A stretch of 13,853 nucleotides of DNA, taken from assembly GCA_050747865.1 (NCBI GenBank), contig JBOGJI010000321.1, positions 1-13,853 of the forward strand. The letters run 5' to 3'. The stretch's first letter is position 1; every line of letters starts with the position of its first letter. Positions 7,193 through 13,836 of the stretch are shown piece after piece. The DNA is from JBOGJI01 sp050747865 (GTDB lineage: Bacteria; Acidobacteriota; Thermoanaerobaculia; Multivoradales; JAHEKO01). Made by a program: the position numbers and the translations under genes. The notes under the pieces are model-generated. The model was not told the DNA's origin, searched no databases, and saw nothing but the letters and a program-made list of their open reading frames with translations.

Positions 7193-10100
7193 ATGGCCCG
7201 TTGGCCCCTTCTCGCACAGCTTGCAGGGCGCGGAGACGGCAGCGGTGCGGAGGCCTACTCCGCGCGGACGCGAGAGGTGACTGCGCGCACGACCGGTGCC
7301 GAAGTGCGGGTGGCGCGCTCGGTCTGTCCTTACTGCGGCGTCGGCTGCGGCCAGCTCGTCTACCATCGCGACGGACGGATCCTGTCCATCGAAGGCGATC
7401 CCGAGAGCCCGATCAACCAGGGGACGCTGTGCCCCAAGGGGGCGGCGTCGAAGGAGCTGCTGACGCACCCGGGGCGGCTCGAGCGGGTCCTCTACCGCCG
7501 GCCGCATGGTACGGAGTGGGAGACACTCGACTTGGGAGAGGCGATGGACCGGGTCGCCGAACGGGTGTGGGAGACGCGGCGGGCGAGCTTCGTCACGCGT
7601 GACGAGCAGGGCCGCTACGTCAACCATACCCGACGCATCGCGCACCTGGGCGGGGCTACGCTCGACAACGAAGAGAACTACCTGATCAAGAAGCTGTTCA
7701 CGGCCGGGTTGGGGATGGTGGCGGTCTCCAACCAGGCCCGAACTTGACACAGCTCCACGGTCCCCGGTCTGGGGACCTCGTTCGGGCGGGGCGGGGCGAC
7801 GACGGCGCTGCAGGACCTCGTCGCGAGCGACTGCATCCTGATCCAGGGCTCCTCCATGGCGGAGGCGCATCCGGTGGGCTTCCGCTTCGTGGTCGCGGCG
7901 CGCGAGCGCGGCGCCACCGTCATCCACGTCGATCCGCGCTACTCGCGCACCTCGGCGCTTTCCGACCTCTGGGTGCCGATCCGCGCCGGCGGCGACCTGG
8001 CGTTCCTCGGCGGCCTGGTGCGCTGGGTGCTGGAGGAGGGGCGCTACTTCGCCGACTACGTCCGCCACTACACCAACGCGAGCTACCTGGTCGGTGAGGC
8101 GTTCCGCGACACCGAGGACCTGGACGGCCTCTTCTCCGGCTTCGATCCCGCGACCCGCAGCTACGACCCGTCGTCTTGGGCGTACGAGCGGGACGCCGCG
8201 GGAGAGATCGTCCGCGACCCGACGCTCGAGCACCCGCGCTCGGCCTTCCAGACCCTGAAGCGCCACTTCGCGCGCTACACGCCGGAGATTGTGGAGCGCG
8301 TCGCCGGGGTGCCGCGCGACAAGCTCTTGTGCGTCGCGCGGGCGCTGGCCGACAACTCCGGCCCCGACAAGACCTCGGCGATCTGCTACGCCGTGGGCTG
8401 GACCCAGCACTCCAAGGGCGTGCAGATCATCCGCACGGCGGCGATCCTGCAGCTCCTGCTCGGCAACATCGGCCGCCCCGGCGGCGGCATCCTGGCTCTG
8501 CGCGGGCACGCCTCGATCCAGGGCTCGACCGACATCCCGACGCTCTACGACCTGCTGCCCGGCTACCTGCCGATGCCGGACGTCCGCAAGGCAGACGCGA
8601 CGCTGGCCGAGTACTTGCGAAGGGTCACCAAACGCGAGGGCTGGTGGGCCAACGCCCCGGCCTACGTCGTCTCACTGCTCAAGGCGTATTACGGAGAGGC
8701 GGCCACCGAGGCGAACGACTTCGGCTTCGCCAACCTGCCACGCATCGCCGGCAACCACTCCCACCTCTACTACATGGCCGAGATGGCCGACGGCGGCTTC
8801 GACGGCCTGTTCGTCATGGGCCAGAACCCCGCCGTCGCGGGGCAGGGCGCCGCCGTCGAGCGCAAGGCCCTGACCCGCCTCGAGTGGCTGGTGGTCCGCG
8901 ACCTGGTCGAGATCGAGACCGCCTCGTTCTGGTACGACGCCCCGGAGGTGCGGCGCGGCGAGTGGCGTCCGGAGGAGATCGCCACCGAGGTCTTCCTCTT
9001 CCCTGCCGCCGGCCACGCCGAGAAGGCCGGCTCGTTCACCCAGACTCAGCGGCTGCTGCAGTGGCGCGAGAAGGCGGTCGAGCCGCCCGGCGACGCCCGC
9101 TCGGAGGCCTGGTTCGTCCACCAGCTCGCCCGCCGCCTGATCGCGCGCGCCCAGGAGTCGGACGATCCACGGGACGCACCGCTGCGCGCCGTCGACTGGT
9201 GGTACCCGGAGGACGAGCACGGCGAGCCGGTCATGGAGGCGGTGCTGGCCGAGATCAACGGTTGGCGTGTGTCGGCGGATGACGGGACGCAGGGCACCGC
9301 GCCGCGAAGCGGCGTGGTCCGCCCCCAGGTCGAGGGCTTCCACCAGCTCGCCGCCGACGGCTCGACCGCCTGCGGCTGCTGGATCTACTCCGGGGTCTAC
9401 GGCCCGGACGGGATCAACCGGGCGGCGCGGCGAGAGCCCCGCGGCCCCTACGGCCACGGCTGGGGGTTCGCCTGGCCGGCCGATCGCCGCATCCTCTACA
9501 ACCGCGCCTCGGCGCGGCCGGACGGAACGCCGTGGAGCGAAGCGAAGAAGCTCCTCTGGTGGGACGAGGGAGAGGGCCGCTGGACGGGCGACGACGTGCC
9601 CGACTTCCCGGCCGACAAGCCGCCTGGCTACATCCCCGCGTCCGACGCCGCCGGCGTCGCCGCTCATCGGGGAGACGCCCCGTTCCTCATGCACCCGGAG
9701 GGGGTGGCCAGGCTGTTCGTTCCCGAAGGCCTCGCCGACGGGCCGCTGCCGGCCCACTACGAGCCGTTCGAGTCGCCGATCGAGAATCCCCTCTACCGCG
9801 TGCCGACCAACCCGGTCGCCGACCGCATGGAGCGCGACGACAACCGCTACGCGAGCTCACCGGACTCGCGGTTTCCCTACGTGCTCACCACCTACCGCCT
9901 GACCGAGCACCACACCGCCGGCGGCATGAGTCGCACCCTCTCGCACCTGGCCGAGCTGCAGCCGGAGCTCTTCGCCGAGCTCTCCCCGGAGCTCGCCCGC
10001 GAGGTGGGCGTCGCCAACGGCGACCGGGTCACCGTGGCGACCGCCCGCGGCGCCATCACCGCCCGCGCCCTGGTCACCCGCCGCATCCGCCCCTTGCGTC

Positions 10101-10264
10101 TCGGCGACCGCCTGGTTCACCAGGTGGCGATGCCGTTCCACTGGGGCTCCCACCCGCCGCTCGCCGGCGACACGGTCAACGACTTGATCCCGCTCTCCGC
10201 CGAGCCCAACGTCTGGATCCACGAGTCCAAGGCCCTGCTTTGCACGGTACGGCCGCACGGTTGA
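7193..10264 (+). CDS. fdhA: Selenocysteine-containing formate dehydrogenase, catalytic (alpha) subunit
   Basis: This is a 1023-residue molybdopterin oxidoreductase read through an in-frame UGA at 7745-7747 (Sec185). The context NQART-Sec-HSSTVPGLGTSFGRG is the FdnG/FdoG active site, with His directly after Sec. The frame on both sides of the UGA is the same. The N-terminal [4Fe-4S] motif is C45-x2-C48-x3-C52-x27-C80. GGATLDNEENYLIKKLFTAG precedes the Sec; VIHVDPRYSRTS, WTQHSKGVQIIRTAAILQLLLGNIGRPGGG and FVMGQNPAV follow, and the C-terminal dinucleotide-binding domain starts near SRFPYVLTTYRLTEHHTAGG. It oxidises formate to CO2, or reduces CO2, at Mo or W bis-MGD. There is no twin-arginine leader, unlike E. 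coli FdnG, so the enzyme should stay in the cytoplasm. The ATG at 7193 is chosen because it gives MARWPLLAQLAGRG, a start typical of the high-GC FdoG-like forms. Its beta-subunit partner is 2.5 kb downstream. Confidence 0.95.
7745..7777 (+). promoter_or_regulatory. Bacterial SECIS element with its UGA selenocysteine codon
   Basis: The UGA at 7745-7747 is followed by a hairpin with a perfect 7-bp stem, GGTCCCC (7759-7765) with GGGGACC (7771-7777), closing a GGUCU loop at 7766-7770. The GGUCU loop, which binds SelB, begins 18 bases after the UGA, the same distance as I count in E. coli fdhF. This directs selenocysteine insertion and shows that the stop is not a mutation. The host must encode SelA, SelB, SelC and SelD elsewhere. 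Confidence 0.93.
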
Positions 10265-10276
10265 CCCGGGCCCGGG
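10265..10276. terminator. GC palindrome between convergent genes, possible short terminator
   Basis: CCCGGGCCCGGG, a perfect 12-base palindrome, begins directly after the formate dehydrogenase stop and ends four bases before the stop of the minus-strand gene. Its position suits a bidirectional terminator, but the hairpin is short and has no U-tract, so function is uncertain. Confidence 0.3.
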
Positions 10277-10280
10277 AACT

Positions 10281-10682
10281 TCAGGGCGCTTTCGCCGCGA
10301 CCAGCCCGTGCCCGCCGACCGGCGCGGTGACGAAGCGCTCGCCGAAGCCGGCGATCAGCGACCTGCCCTTGGCGATCGCCGCCTGCACGGAGGGCAGCGA
10401 CAGGGATGCCTCGTGGCTGGCCTGGCTGTCCCACACCTCGGTGATCCACAGGGCGTTCTCGTCCTCCGGATCTTTGGCGACGACGTAGCTCAGGCAGCCG
10501 GGCATGTCGTCGATGCCCGCGAGCAGGATGTCGATGAACGCGTCCCGCTGGCCCTGCACCGTAGTCATCTTGCCGATGAGTCCAAACATCTCTTCTGCTC
10601 CCTCCGATGCCGCAGTCGTGGAGGCAGCCAGGGTGGCGACCGCCACGGCACCAGCCACGAACTCGCGTCGTGTCAACTTCAC
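10281..10682 (-). CDS. Antibiotic biosynthesis monooxygenase (ABM/YgiN-like) protein with Tat leader
   Basis: This 133-residue protein begins MKLTRREFVAGAVAVATLAA, a twin-arginine type leader (T-R-R-E-F, then an Ala/Val core) likely cut after the ASTTAASEG region. The mature part of about 105 residues is one ABM ferredoxin-like fold: MFGLIGKMTTVQGQRDAF, MPGCLSYVVAKDPEDENALW and ITEVWDSQASHEASL, ending in a helix and strand. Such proteins act as cofactor-free quinol monooxygenases or heme-handling dimers; the substrate here is unknown. Export in folded form would place it outside the cytoplasm. The start is GTG at 10682 and there is no strong ribosome site. It converges on the formate dehydrogenase gene and points opposite to everything up to 13.8 kb, so it is not part of that operon. 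Confidence 0.85.
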   Translation of the reverse strand: MKLTRREFVAGAVAVATLAASTTAASEGAEEMFGLIGKMTTVQGQRDAFIDILLAGIDDMPGCLSYVVAKDPEDENALWITEVWDSQASHEASLSLPSVQAAIAKGRSLIAGFGERFVTAPVGGHGLVAAKAP

Positions 10683-10820
10683 GCGAGACGACTCTATATC
10701 GCACGAAGCTGCCCCTCGCGGGTCTCGCCGCCTCGCTCTGGCTCCGCTTCGGGTAGAATTGCGATCGAGGCCTGTGCATCAGGAAATCACGCCTCCCCAC
10801 CTAGGCACCGCGAGCCGCTC

Positions 10821-10923
10821 GTGGTGCTTCCGGATCGTGAGGACTATGCGGAGATCCAGCTCATCGTCGTCGGCGATGACTGGTGGAGGGATCGCATGGC
10901 TGCCCGTCGTCGTCACGGGCTGA
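10821..10923 (+). other. Coding-like stretch, possible gene remnant upstream of the membrane protein
   Basis: The 254 bases between 10683 and 10936 have no clear gene. One frame reads VVLPDREDYAEIQLIVVGDDWWRDRMAARRRHG, which looks protein-like (balanced residues, double Trp) but matches no family I know. That frame stays open beyond this point, overlapping the next gene to about 10990, and has no clear start. The span given is only the protein-like part. A TAGAAT at 10754-10759 could be a -10 box. Confidence 0.2.
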
Positions 10924-10936
10924 AAGGAGGTTGGTC

Positions 10937-11365
10937 ATGGGCGGAATCAACGTCGGACGCTGGATCCTGGGAGGGCTGCTGGCGGGCGTGATCATCAACG
11001 TGTTTGAAGCTGTAGGCCACGGCGCACTCCGCGAACAGTGGGAAGCCGCGGCCACAGCGCACAACCTGCCCACGGAAGGAGGCGTGGCGTTGTTCGTGCT
11101 GATGGGTTTCATCGCCGGCCTCGTGGCAGTGTGGTTCTACGCCGCCGCGCGACCTCGCTTCGGCGCTGGCCCAATGACTGCCGTCAAGGTCGCAGTCGCG
11201 CTGTGGATCGGAAGCTACTTGCTTGCCATCCTCGCCTACTGCGCCATGGGGCTGTTCCCCACCGGCCTGCTGGTGCCGTGGGGAGTCATCTCTCTGATCG
11301 AGATGATCGTCGCCACGGTCGCGGGGGCCTGGGTCTACAAGGAGGGAGCGGCCACGGCGGCCTGA
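10937..11365 (+). CDS. Four-helix integral membrane protein of unknown function
   Basis: This 142-residue protein has four predicted membrane helices, at about residues 7-25, 49-70, 82-104 and 110-134. The short loop after helix 1 contains EAVGHGALREQWEAAATAHNLP, the only strongly polar stretch; its His and Glu residues are the obvious candidates for function. I do not recognise the family. The ATG at 10937 is fixed by an excellent ribosome site, AAAGGAGG at 10923-10930, six bases upstream; an in-frame open region extends further up but lacks such a site. The DNA here looks less GC-rich than the formate dehydrogenase gene. The nucleotidyltransferase gene follows 24 bases after the stop on the same strand, so the two could be co-transcribed. 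Confidence 0.8.
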   Translation: MGGINVGRWILGGLLAGVIINVFEAVGHGALREQWEAAATAHNLPTEGGVALFVLMGFIAGLVAVWFYAAARPRFGAGPMTAVKVAVALWIGSYLLAILAYCAMGLFPTGLLVPWGVISLIEMIVATVAGAWVYKEGAATAA

Positions 11366-11373
11366 TCTCACGC

Positions 11374-11379
11374 TAAGCT
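11374..11379 (+). promoter_or_regulatory. Possible -10 element (TAAGCT) before the nucleotidyltransferase
   Basis: TAAGCT fits TANNNT and ends ten bases before the GTG at 11390. No ribosome site is at proper spacing. As with the dehydrogenase gene, a short-leader or leaderless transcript is possible. It would give the nucleotidyltransferase pair its own promoter. Confidence 0.22.
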
Positions 11380-11389
11380 CGCGGGCGAG

Positions 11390-11920
11390 GTGGATTTCGC
11401 TCGCGTGCTCGACGAGCTTACGGGCTTCTTCACCGACCACGAGCTCCGATGGGCCGTGATCGGCGGCGTCGCCATGGCCGCGTATGGCCTGCCGCGCACG
11501 ACCCTGGATCTCGACTTCGTGGCCGATCGCAGCGCTCAAGACGCCATCGTGAGCCACCTCGAGGCCCAGGGATACCGGACGCTCTATCGCTCGGAGGGCT
11601 ACTCGAACCACCGACACGACGATGCCGAGCGGGGACGCGTCGACTTCGTCTACGTCTCCGGAGACACAGGGGAGCTCCTGTTCGGGCATGTACGGCAGGT
11701 GCCAGGTCCCGGGGGCTCTACGATCCGGGTACCTGGCCCCGAGCATGTCGCCGCGCTGAAGGTCCACGCGATGGCCAGCGATGCGACGCGCAAGGCGCAA
11801 GAGCTGGCCGACCTGCGGTTCCTGCTAACGCTGGCAGACATCGACCGCGAGGCGGTGCGTGAACAGTTCATACGTCGAGGCATGGAGGAAGCGTGGAATG
11901 ACATCGCGCCGAGGAGTTGA
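11390..11920 (+). CDS. Nucleotidyltransferase-fold protein (AbiEii/MNT-like, possible toxin)
   Basis: This 176-residue protein has a polymerase-beta-like nucleotidyltransferase core. IGGVAMAAYGLPRTTLDLDF carries the G-G helix start (G25-G26) and the D40-x-D42 metal pair; RVDFVYV gives the third carboxylate, D85. PEHVAALKVHAMASDATRKAQELADL holds a conserved Lys (K124) and a helix typical of the AbiEii/DUF6036 type. It would transfer a nucleotide to a protein, RNA or small molecule; several relatives are toxins of type II or IV toxin-antitoxin systems or resistance proteins. The start is GTG at 11390. The last 23 bases overlap the next gene in another frame, a sign of translational coupling. 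A housekeeping role cannot be ruled out; the toxin idea rests on the partner and family. Confidence 0.82.
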   Translation: MDFARVLDELTGFFTDHELRWAVIGGVAMAAYGLPRTTLDLDFVADRSAQDAIVSHLEAQGYRTLYRSEGYSNHRHDDAERGRVDFVYVSGDTGELLFGHVRQVPGPGGSTIRVPGPEHVAALKVHAMASDATRKAQELADLRFLLTLADIDREAVREQFIRRGMEEAWNDIAPRS

Positions 11921-12110
11921 GCAACTCGACCCAGAGGCGCTGGCGCGCGATCTGCCTACGACTGCAGAGGACATCCGCGCCCTGCGCGAGTTGCGTCCGC
12001 GAATCCCCCTCCAGGACCTGGCCGACTGGAACCGGCTCTCCGCCGGTTGGCAGTTCGGCTTGCCGCAGCGGTCGAGCACCTCCAGCGGTTGGAAGCCGTT
12101 CGATCTGTAG
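11898..12110 (+). CDS. Small partner of the nucleotidyltransferase (possible antitoxin)
   Basis: This 70-residue hydrophilic protein starts at ATG 11898, inside the end of the nucleotidyltransferase gene (23-base overlap), and ends in TAG at 12108-12110. Its sequence contains LARDLPTTAEDIRALRELRPR, a pattern I associate with short proteins encoded directly after such transferases, and ends in GWKPFDL. There is no membrane segment, signal or DNA-binding motif visible. The overlap means synthesis coupled to the transferase. Antitoxin or cofactor function is an inference; the order transferase-first is opposite to many toxin-antitoxin pairs. A 49-base gap follows before the RNA ligase gene. Confidence 0.6.
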   Translation: MTSRRGVEQLDPEALARDLPTTAEDIRALRELRPRIPLQDLADWNRLSAGWQFGLPQRSSTSSGWKPFDL

Positions 12111-12159
12111 CCTCGGCGACGAGCCAGCTCGGTCCCGGCATCTGCCGCCGGATCCCTGC

Positions 12160-12732
12160 ATGAGACTCTTCATCGCCCTGGAGACACCCGAGCCCCTTCG
12201 GCGCGAGATCGCCGCCTTGGCCGATCGGCTTCGGCACGAGCTGCCCTGGGCACGTTGGGTGCGGGCGGAGAACCTGCATCTGACGTTGGTCTTCCTGGGG
12301 GAGACCGCCCCCGATCGACTCCCATCCCTTGCGGCTCATCTGGCACCAGCTTTCGGACAGCACCCGCCTCTGCGGCTCCGTGTCCGCGGGGCCGGGACCT
12401 TTCCTTCCGGTCGGGCGGCGCGGGTGGCATGGCTCGGAGTGGCGGGAGGGTCGGAGCTGGCCGCGCTCCAGGCGGCACTGGCCGAGGCAGCCGCCAAGGC
12501 TGCAGGCGTCGAGCTGGAACGTCGGCCGTTCCATGCTCACCTCACCCTTGCACGACCCGCCCGCCCCTGGCCACCGCGAGCGGTGGAGCGCTTCCTGGCT
12601 TCTGCCGATCGTCCCCGGGGGGAACCCTTTGAGGTGGCCCAGGGAGTCCTGCTCGAGAGCCAGCTCGGAGCCGGGGGGGCACGCTACCGGACCGTGGAGG
12701 CCTTTCCCCTGGCCGGCCGAGCACCTCAGTGA
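12160..12732 (+). CDS. thpR: RNA 2',3'-cyclic phosphodiesterase / 2'-5' RNA ligase (ThpR family)
   Basis: This 190-residue protein has the two HxTx motifs that define the 2H phosphoesterase superfamily: H40-L-T42-L in ENLHLTLVFLGE and H127-L-T129-L in FHAHLTLARP. The start MRLFIALETPEPLRREI is standard for the family, whose members have 175-200 residues, so it is complete. ThpR opens 2',3'-cyclic phosphates on RNA ends to 2'-phosphates and can join tRNA halves by 2'-5' bonds in vitro; its cellular role is unclear. The ATG at 12160 has no good ribosome site. The TGA stop at 12730-12732 lies 77 bases before the beta-subunit start; a GTG at 12729 overlaps this stop but is probably not used. ThpR has no known tie to formate metabolism. 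Confidence 0.92.
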   Translation: MRLFIALETPEPLRREIAALADRLRHELPWARWVRAENLHLTLVFLGETAPDRLPSLAAHLAPAFGQHPPLRLRVRGAGTFPSGRAARVAWLGVAGGSELAALQAALAEAAAKAAGVELERRPFHAHLTLARPARPWPPRAVERFLASADRPRGEPFEVAQGVLLESQLGAGGARYRTVEAFPLAGRAPQ

Positions 12733-12791
12733 GCTCGCTGCTCGCCTTGCTCGCGGGGTGCCGAGTGAAGTGCCCGACTCGGACACGGCGG

Positions 12792-12797
12792 TACGAT
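12792..12797 (+). promoter_or_regulatory. Possible -10 element (TACGAT) before the dehydrogenase beta subunit
   Basis: TACGAT fits TANNNT and lies 12 bases before the ATG at 12810. If real, the beta subunit has its own promoter rather than depending on read-through from thpR, which matters because it is separated from the alpha subunit gene. No -35 box was identified. Confidence 0.25.
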
Positions 12798-12809
12798 AGC
12801 GGCGGATTC

Positions 12810-13727
12810 ATGGCAATCGGCGACAGCACCTCGACCTTCACGCCGCCGAGGCATAGCTACTGGGCCGACGGCACGGTGGTGGGGTTCTTGACCGACGCCA
12901 CGCTGTGCATCGGCTGCAAGGCGTGCGAGGTGGCGTGCAAGGAGTGGAACGGGCTGCCGGCCGAGGAGCCGGTGTTCACGGGCCATTCGTACGACAACAC
13001 CGGGAGCCTGGGCGCCTCGACCTGGCGGCACGTGAAGTTCCTGGAGCTCGACCGGCCGCGAGGGACGCAGGTGGCGGGCGAGGAGCCGTTCTCCTGGATC
13101 TTCCTCTCTGACGTCTGCAAGCACTGCGAGGAGGCGGGGTGCCTGGAGGCCTGCCCGACCGGCGCCATCGTGCGCACGCCGGTGGGCTCGGTGCTGGTCC
13201 AGGACGACGTCTGCAACGGCTGCGGTTATTGCGTGGTGGGCTGCCCGTTCGGCGTCGTGGACCGCCGGCCTGCCGCTCCGCCTCCGGCTCCGCGCCAGGC
13301 CGCTGGCCCCGTTGCTCCCTGGCGTCCTCGCGCAAGCGCTCGGCCGCGGCTGCCCGGCGCCGGCGGCGCCTTCAAGTGCACCTTCTGCTACGACCGCCAG
13401 GCCTCCGGGCTCACTCCGGCCTGCGCCCAGGTCTGCCCGACCGGTTCGATCCTCTTCGGGCCCCTGGACGCTCTGCGCGAGCGGGCGTCGGCGCGCATCG
13501 ACGAGCTGCGCGCTCGGGGTTACGAAGACGCCCGGCTCTACGACCCGCGCGACACCAGCGTAGGCGGCACCCACGCGCTCTCCATCCTCCTCGGGTCGCC
13601 GCGCGAGTACGGCCTGCCGGAGCGGCCGGAGGTGCCGACCGTGCATCAGCCCGTCGCCTGGTCGGCCGCGACCTGGACGGCAATGGCGGCGATCGTCGGC
13701 GCGCTCGCCGCCTTCCTGCTGCCCTGA
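12810..13727 (+). CDS. fdhB: Formate dehydrogenase iron-sulfur (beta) subunit
   Basis: This 305-residue ferredoxin-like protein has 16 cysteines in four groups, enough for four [4Fe-4S] clusters: C33/36/39/43 (CIGCKACEVACKEWN), C103/106/111/115, C135/138/141/145 (CNGCGYCVVGCPFGV), and C190/193/205/209. It is close to FdnH/FdoH and includes the typical SYDNTGSLGASTWRHVKF and YDPRDTSVGGTHALSILL regions. A C-terminal membrane helix (about 280-304) fits anchoring beside a quinone-reactive gamma subunit. It carries electrons from the Mo/W-Sec site of the alpha subunit to the membrane. Residues 154-187 are an unusual Pro/Arg/Ala-rich insertion. ATG at 12810 is chosen over GTG 12729 because homologues begin close to the first cysteine motif. 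The gene ends directly at the right inverted repeat. Confidence 0.93.
   Translation: MAIGDSTSTFTPPRHSYWADGTVVGFLTDATLCIGCKACEVACKEWNGLPAEEPVFTGHSYDNTGSLGASTWRHVKFLELDRPRGTQVAGEEPFSWIFLSDVCKHCEEAGCLEACPTGAIVRTPVGSVLVQDDVCNGCGYCVVGCPFGVVDRRPAAPPPAPRQAAGPVAPWRPRASARPRLPGAGGAFKCTFCYDRQASGLTPACAQVCPTGSILFGPLDALRERASARIDELRARGYEDARLYDPRDTSVGGTHALSILLGSPREYGLPERPEVPTVHQPVAWSAATWTAMAAIVGALAAFLLP
13267..13370 (+). repeat. In-frame insertion in fdhB, possible palindromic repeat unit
   Basis: Between VVDRR and GAFKCTFC, where E. coli FdnH has about nine residues, this gene has some 34, made of P, A, R and G. The DNA contains an inverted pair, CGCCAGG (13296-13302) and CCTGGCG (13321-13327), and a run of CTCCG-type units at its start. 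This looks like an element inserted in frame into a surface loop. No second copy was found in the window, so repeat status is inferred. Confidence 0.4.
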
Positions 13728-13822
13728 GAGCCTGTGAAGATATCTCCCGTGGGTCGCGCGCCAGGGGCTTCTCGGTCGTATGCAAGACATCATAGGGCAG
13801 CCGCGTCCTGAGTCGCGGTCGC
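13727..13822 (-). repeat. Right copy of 96-bp inverted repeat
   Basis: This is the reverse complement partner of 1-96, with 89 of 96 identical bases and the 49 outer bases perfect. It begins at the last base of the fdhB stop codon, so it makes up the whole 3' flank of that gene. AGATATCT at 13738-13745 is a palindrome in this copy only, and the inner CCCGTGGG keeps the CCC/GGG arms of the left copy. It may serve as a transcription end or be a dispersed repeat. After it, 14 bases lead to a new start codon. Confidence 0.9.
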
Positions 13823-13836
13823 GGCAGGTGGCTTCC

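Noticed and set aside
7745..7747. TGA that splits the formate dehydrogenase into a 184-codon and an 802-codon frame, suggesting a pseudogene
   Set aside because: The frame is the same on both sides, the context is the known Sec active site, and a correct SECIS hairpin follows.
7067..8509. 480-codon open frame on the minus strand opposite the dehydrogenase gene
   Set aside because: Shadow of the strongly conserved plus-strand gene; composition is Arg/Asp/Val-rich without recognisable motifs.
12729..12809. GTG start overlapping the thpR stop, giving fdhB 27 more residues with a lipoprotein-like look
   Set aside because: Homologues do not carry such a leader, and the Cys context would be odd for a protein with cytoplasmic Fe-S clusters; ATG 12810 fits better.
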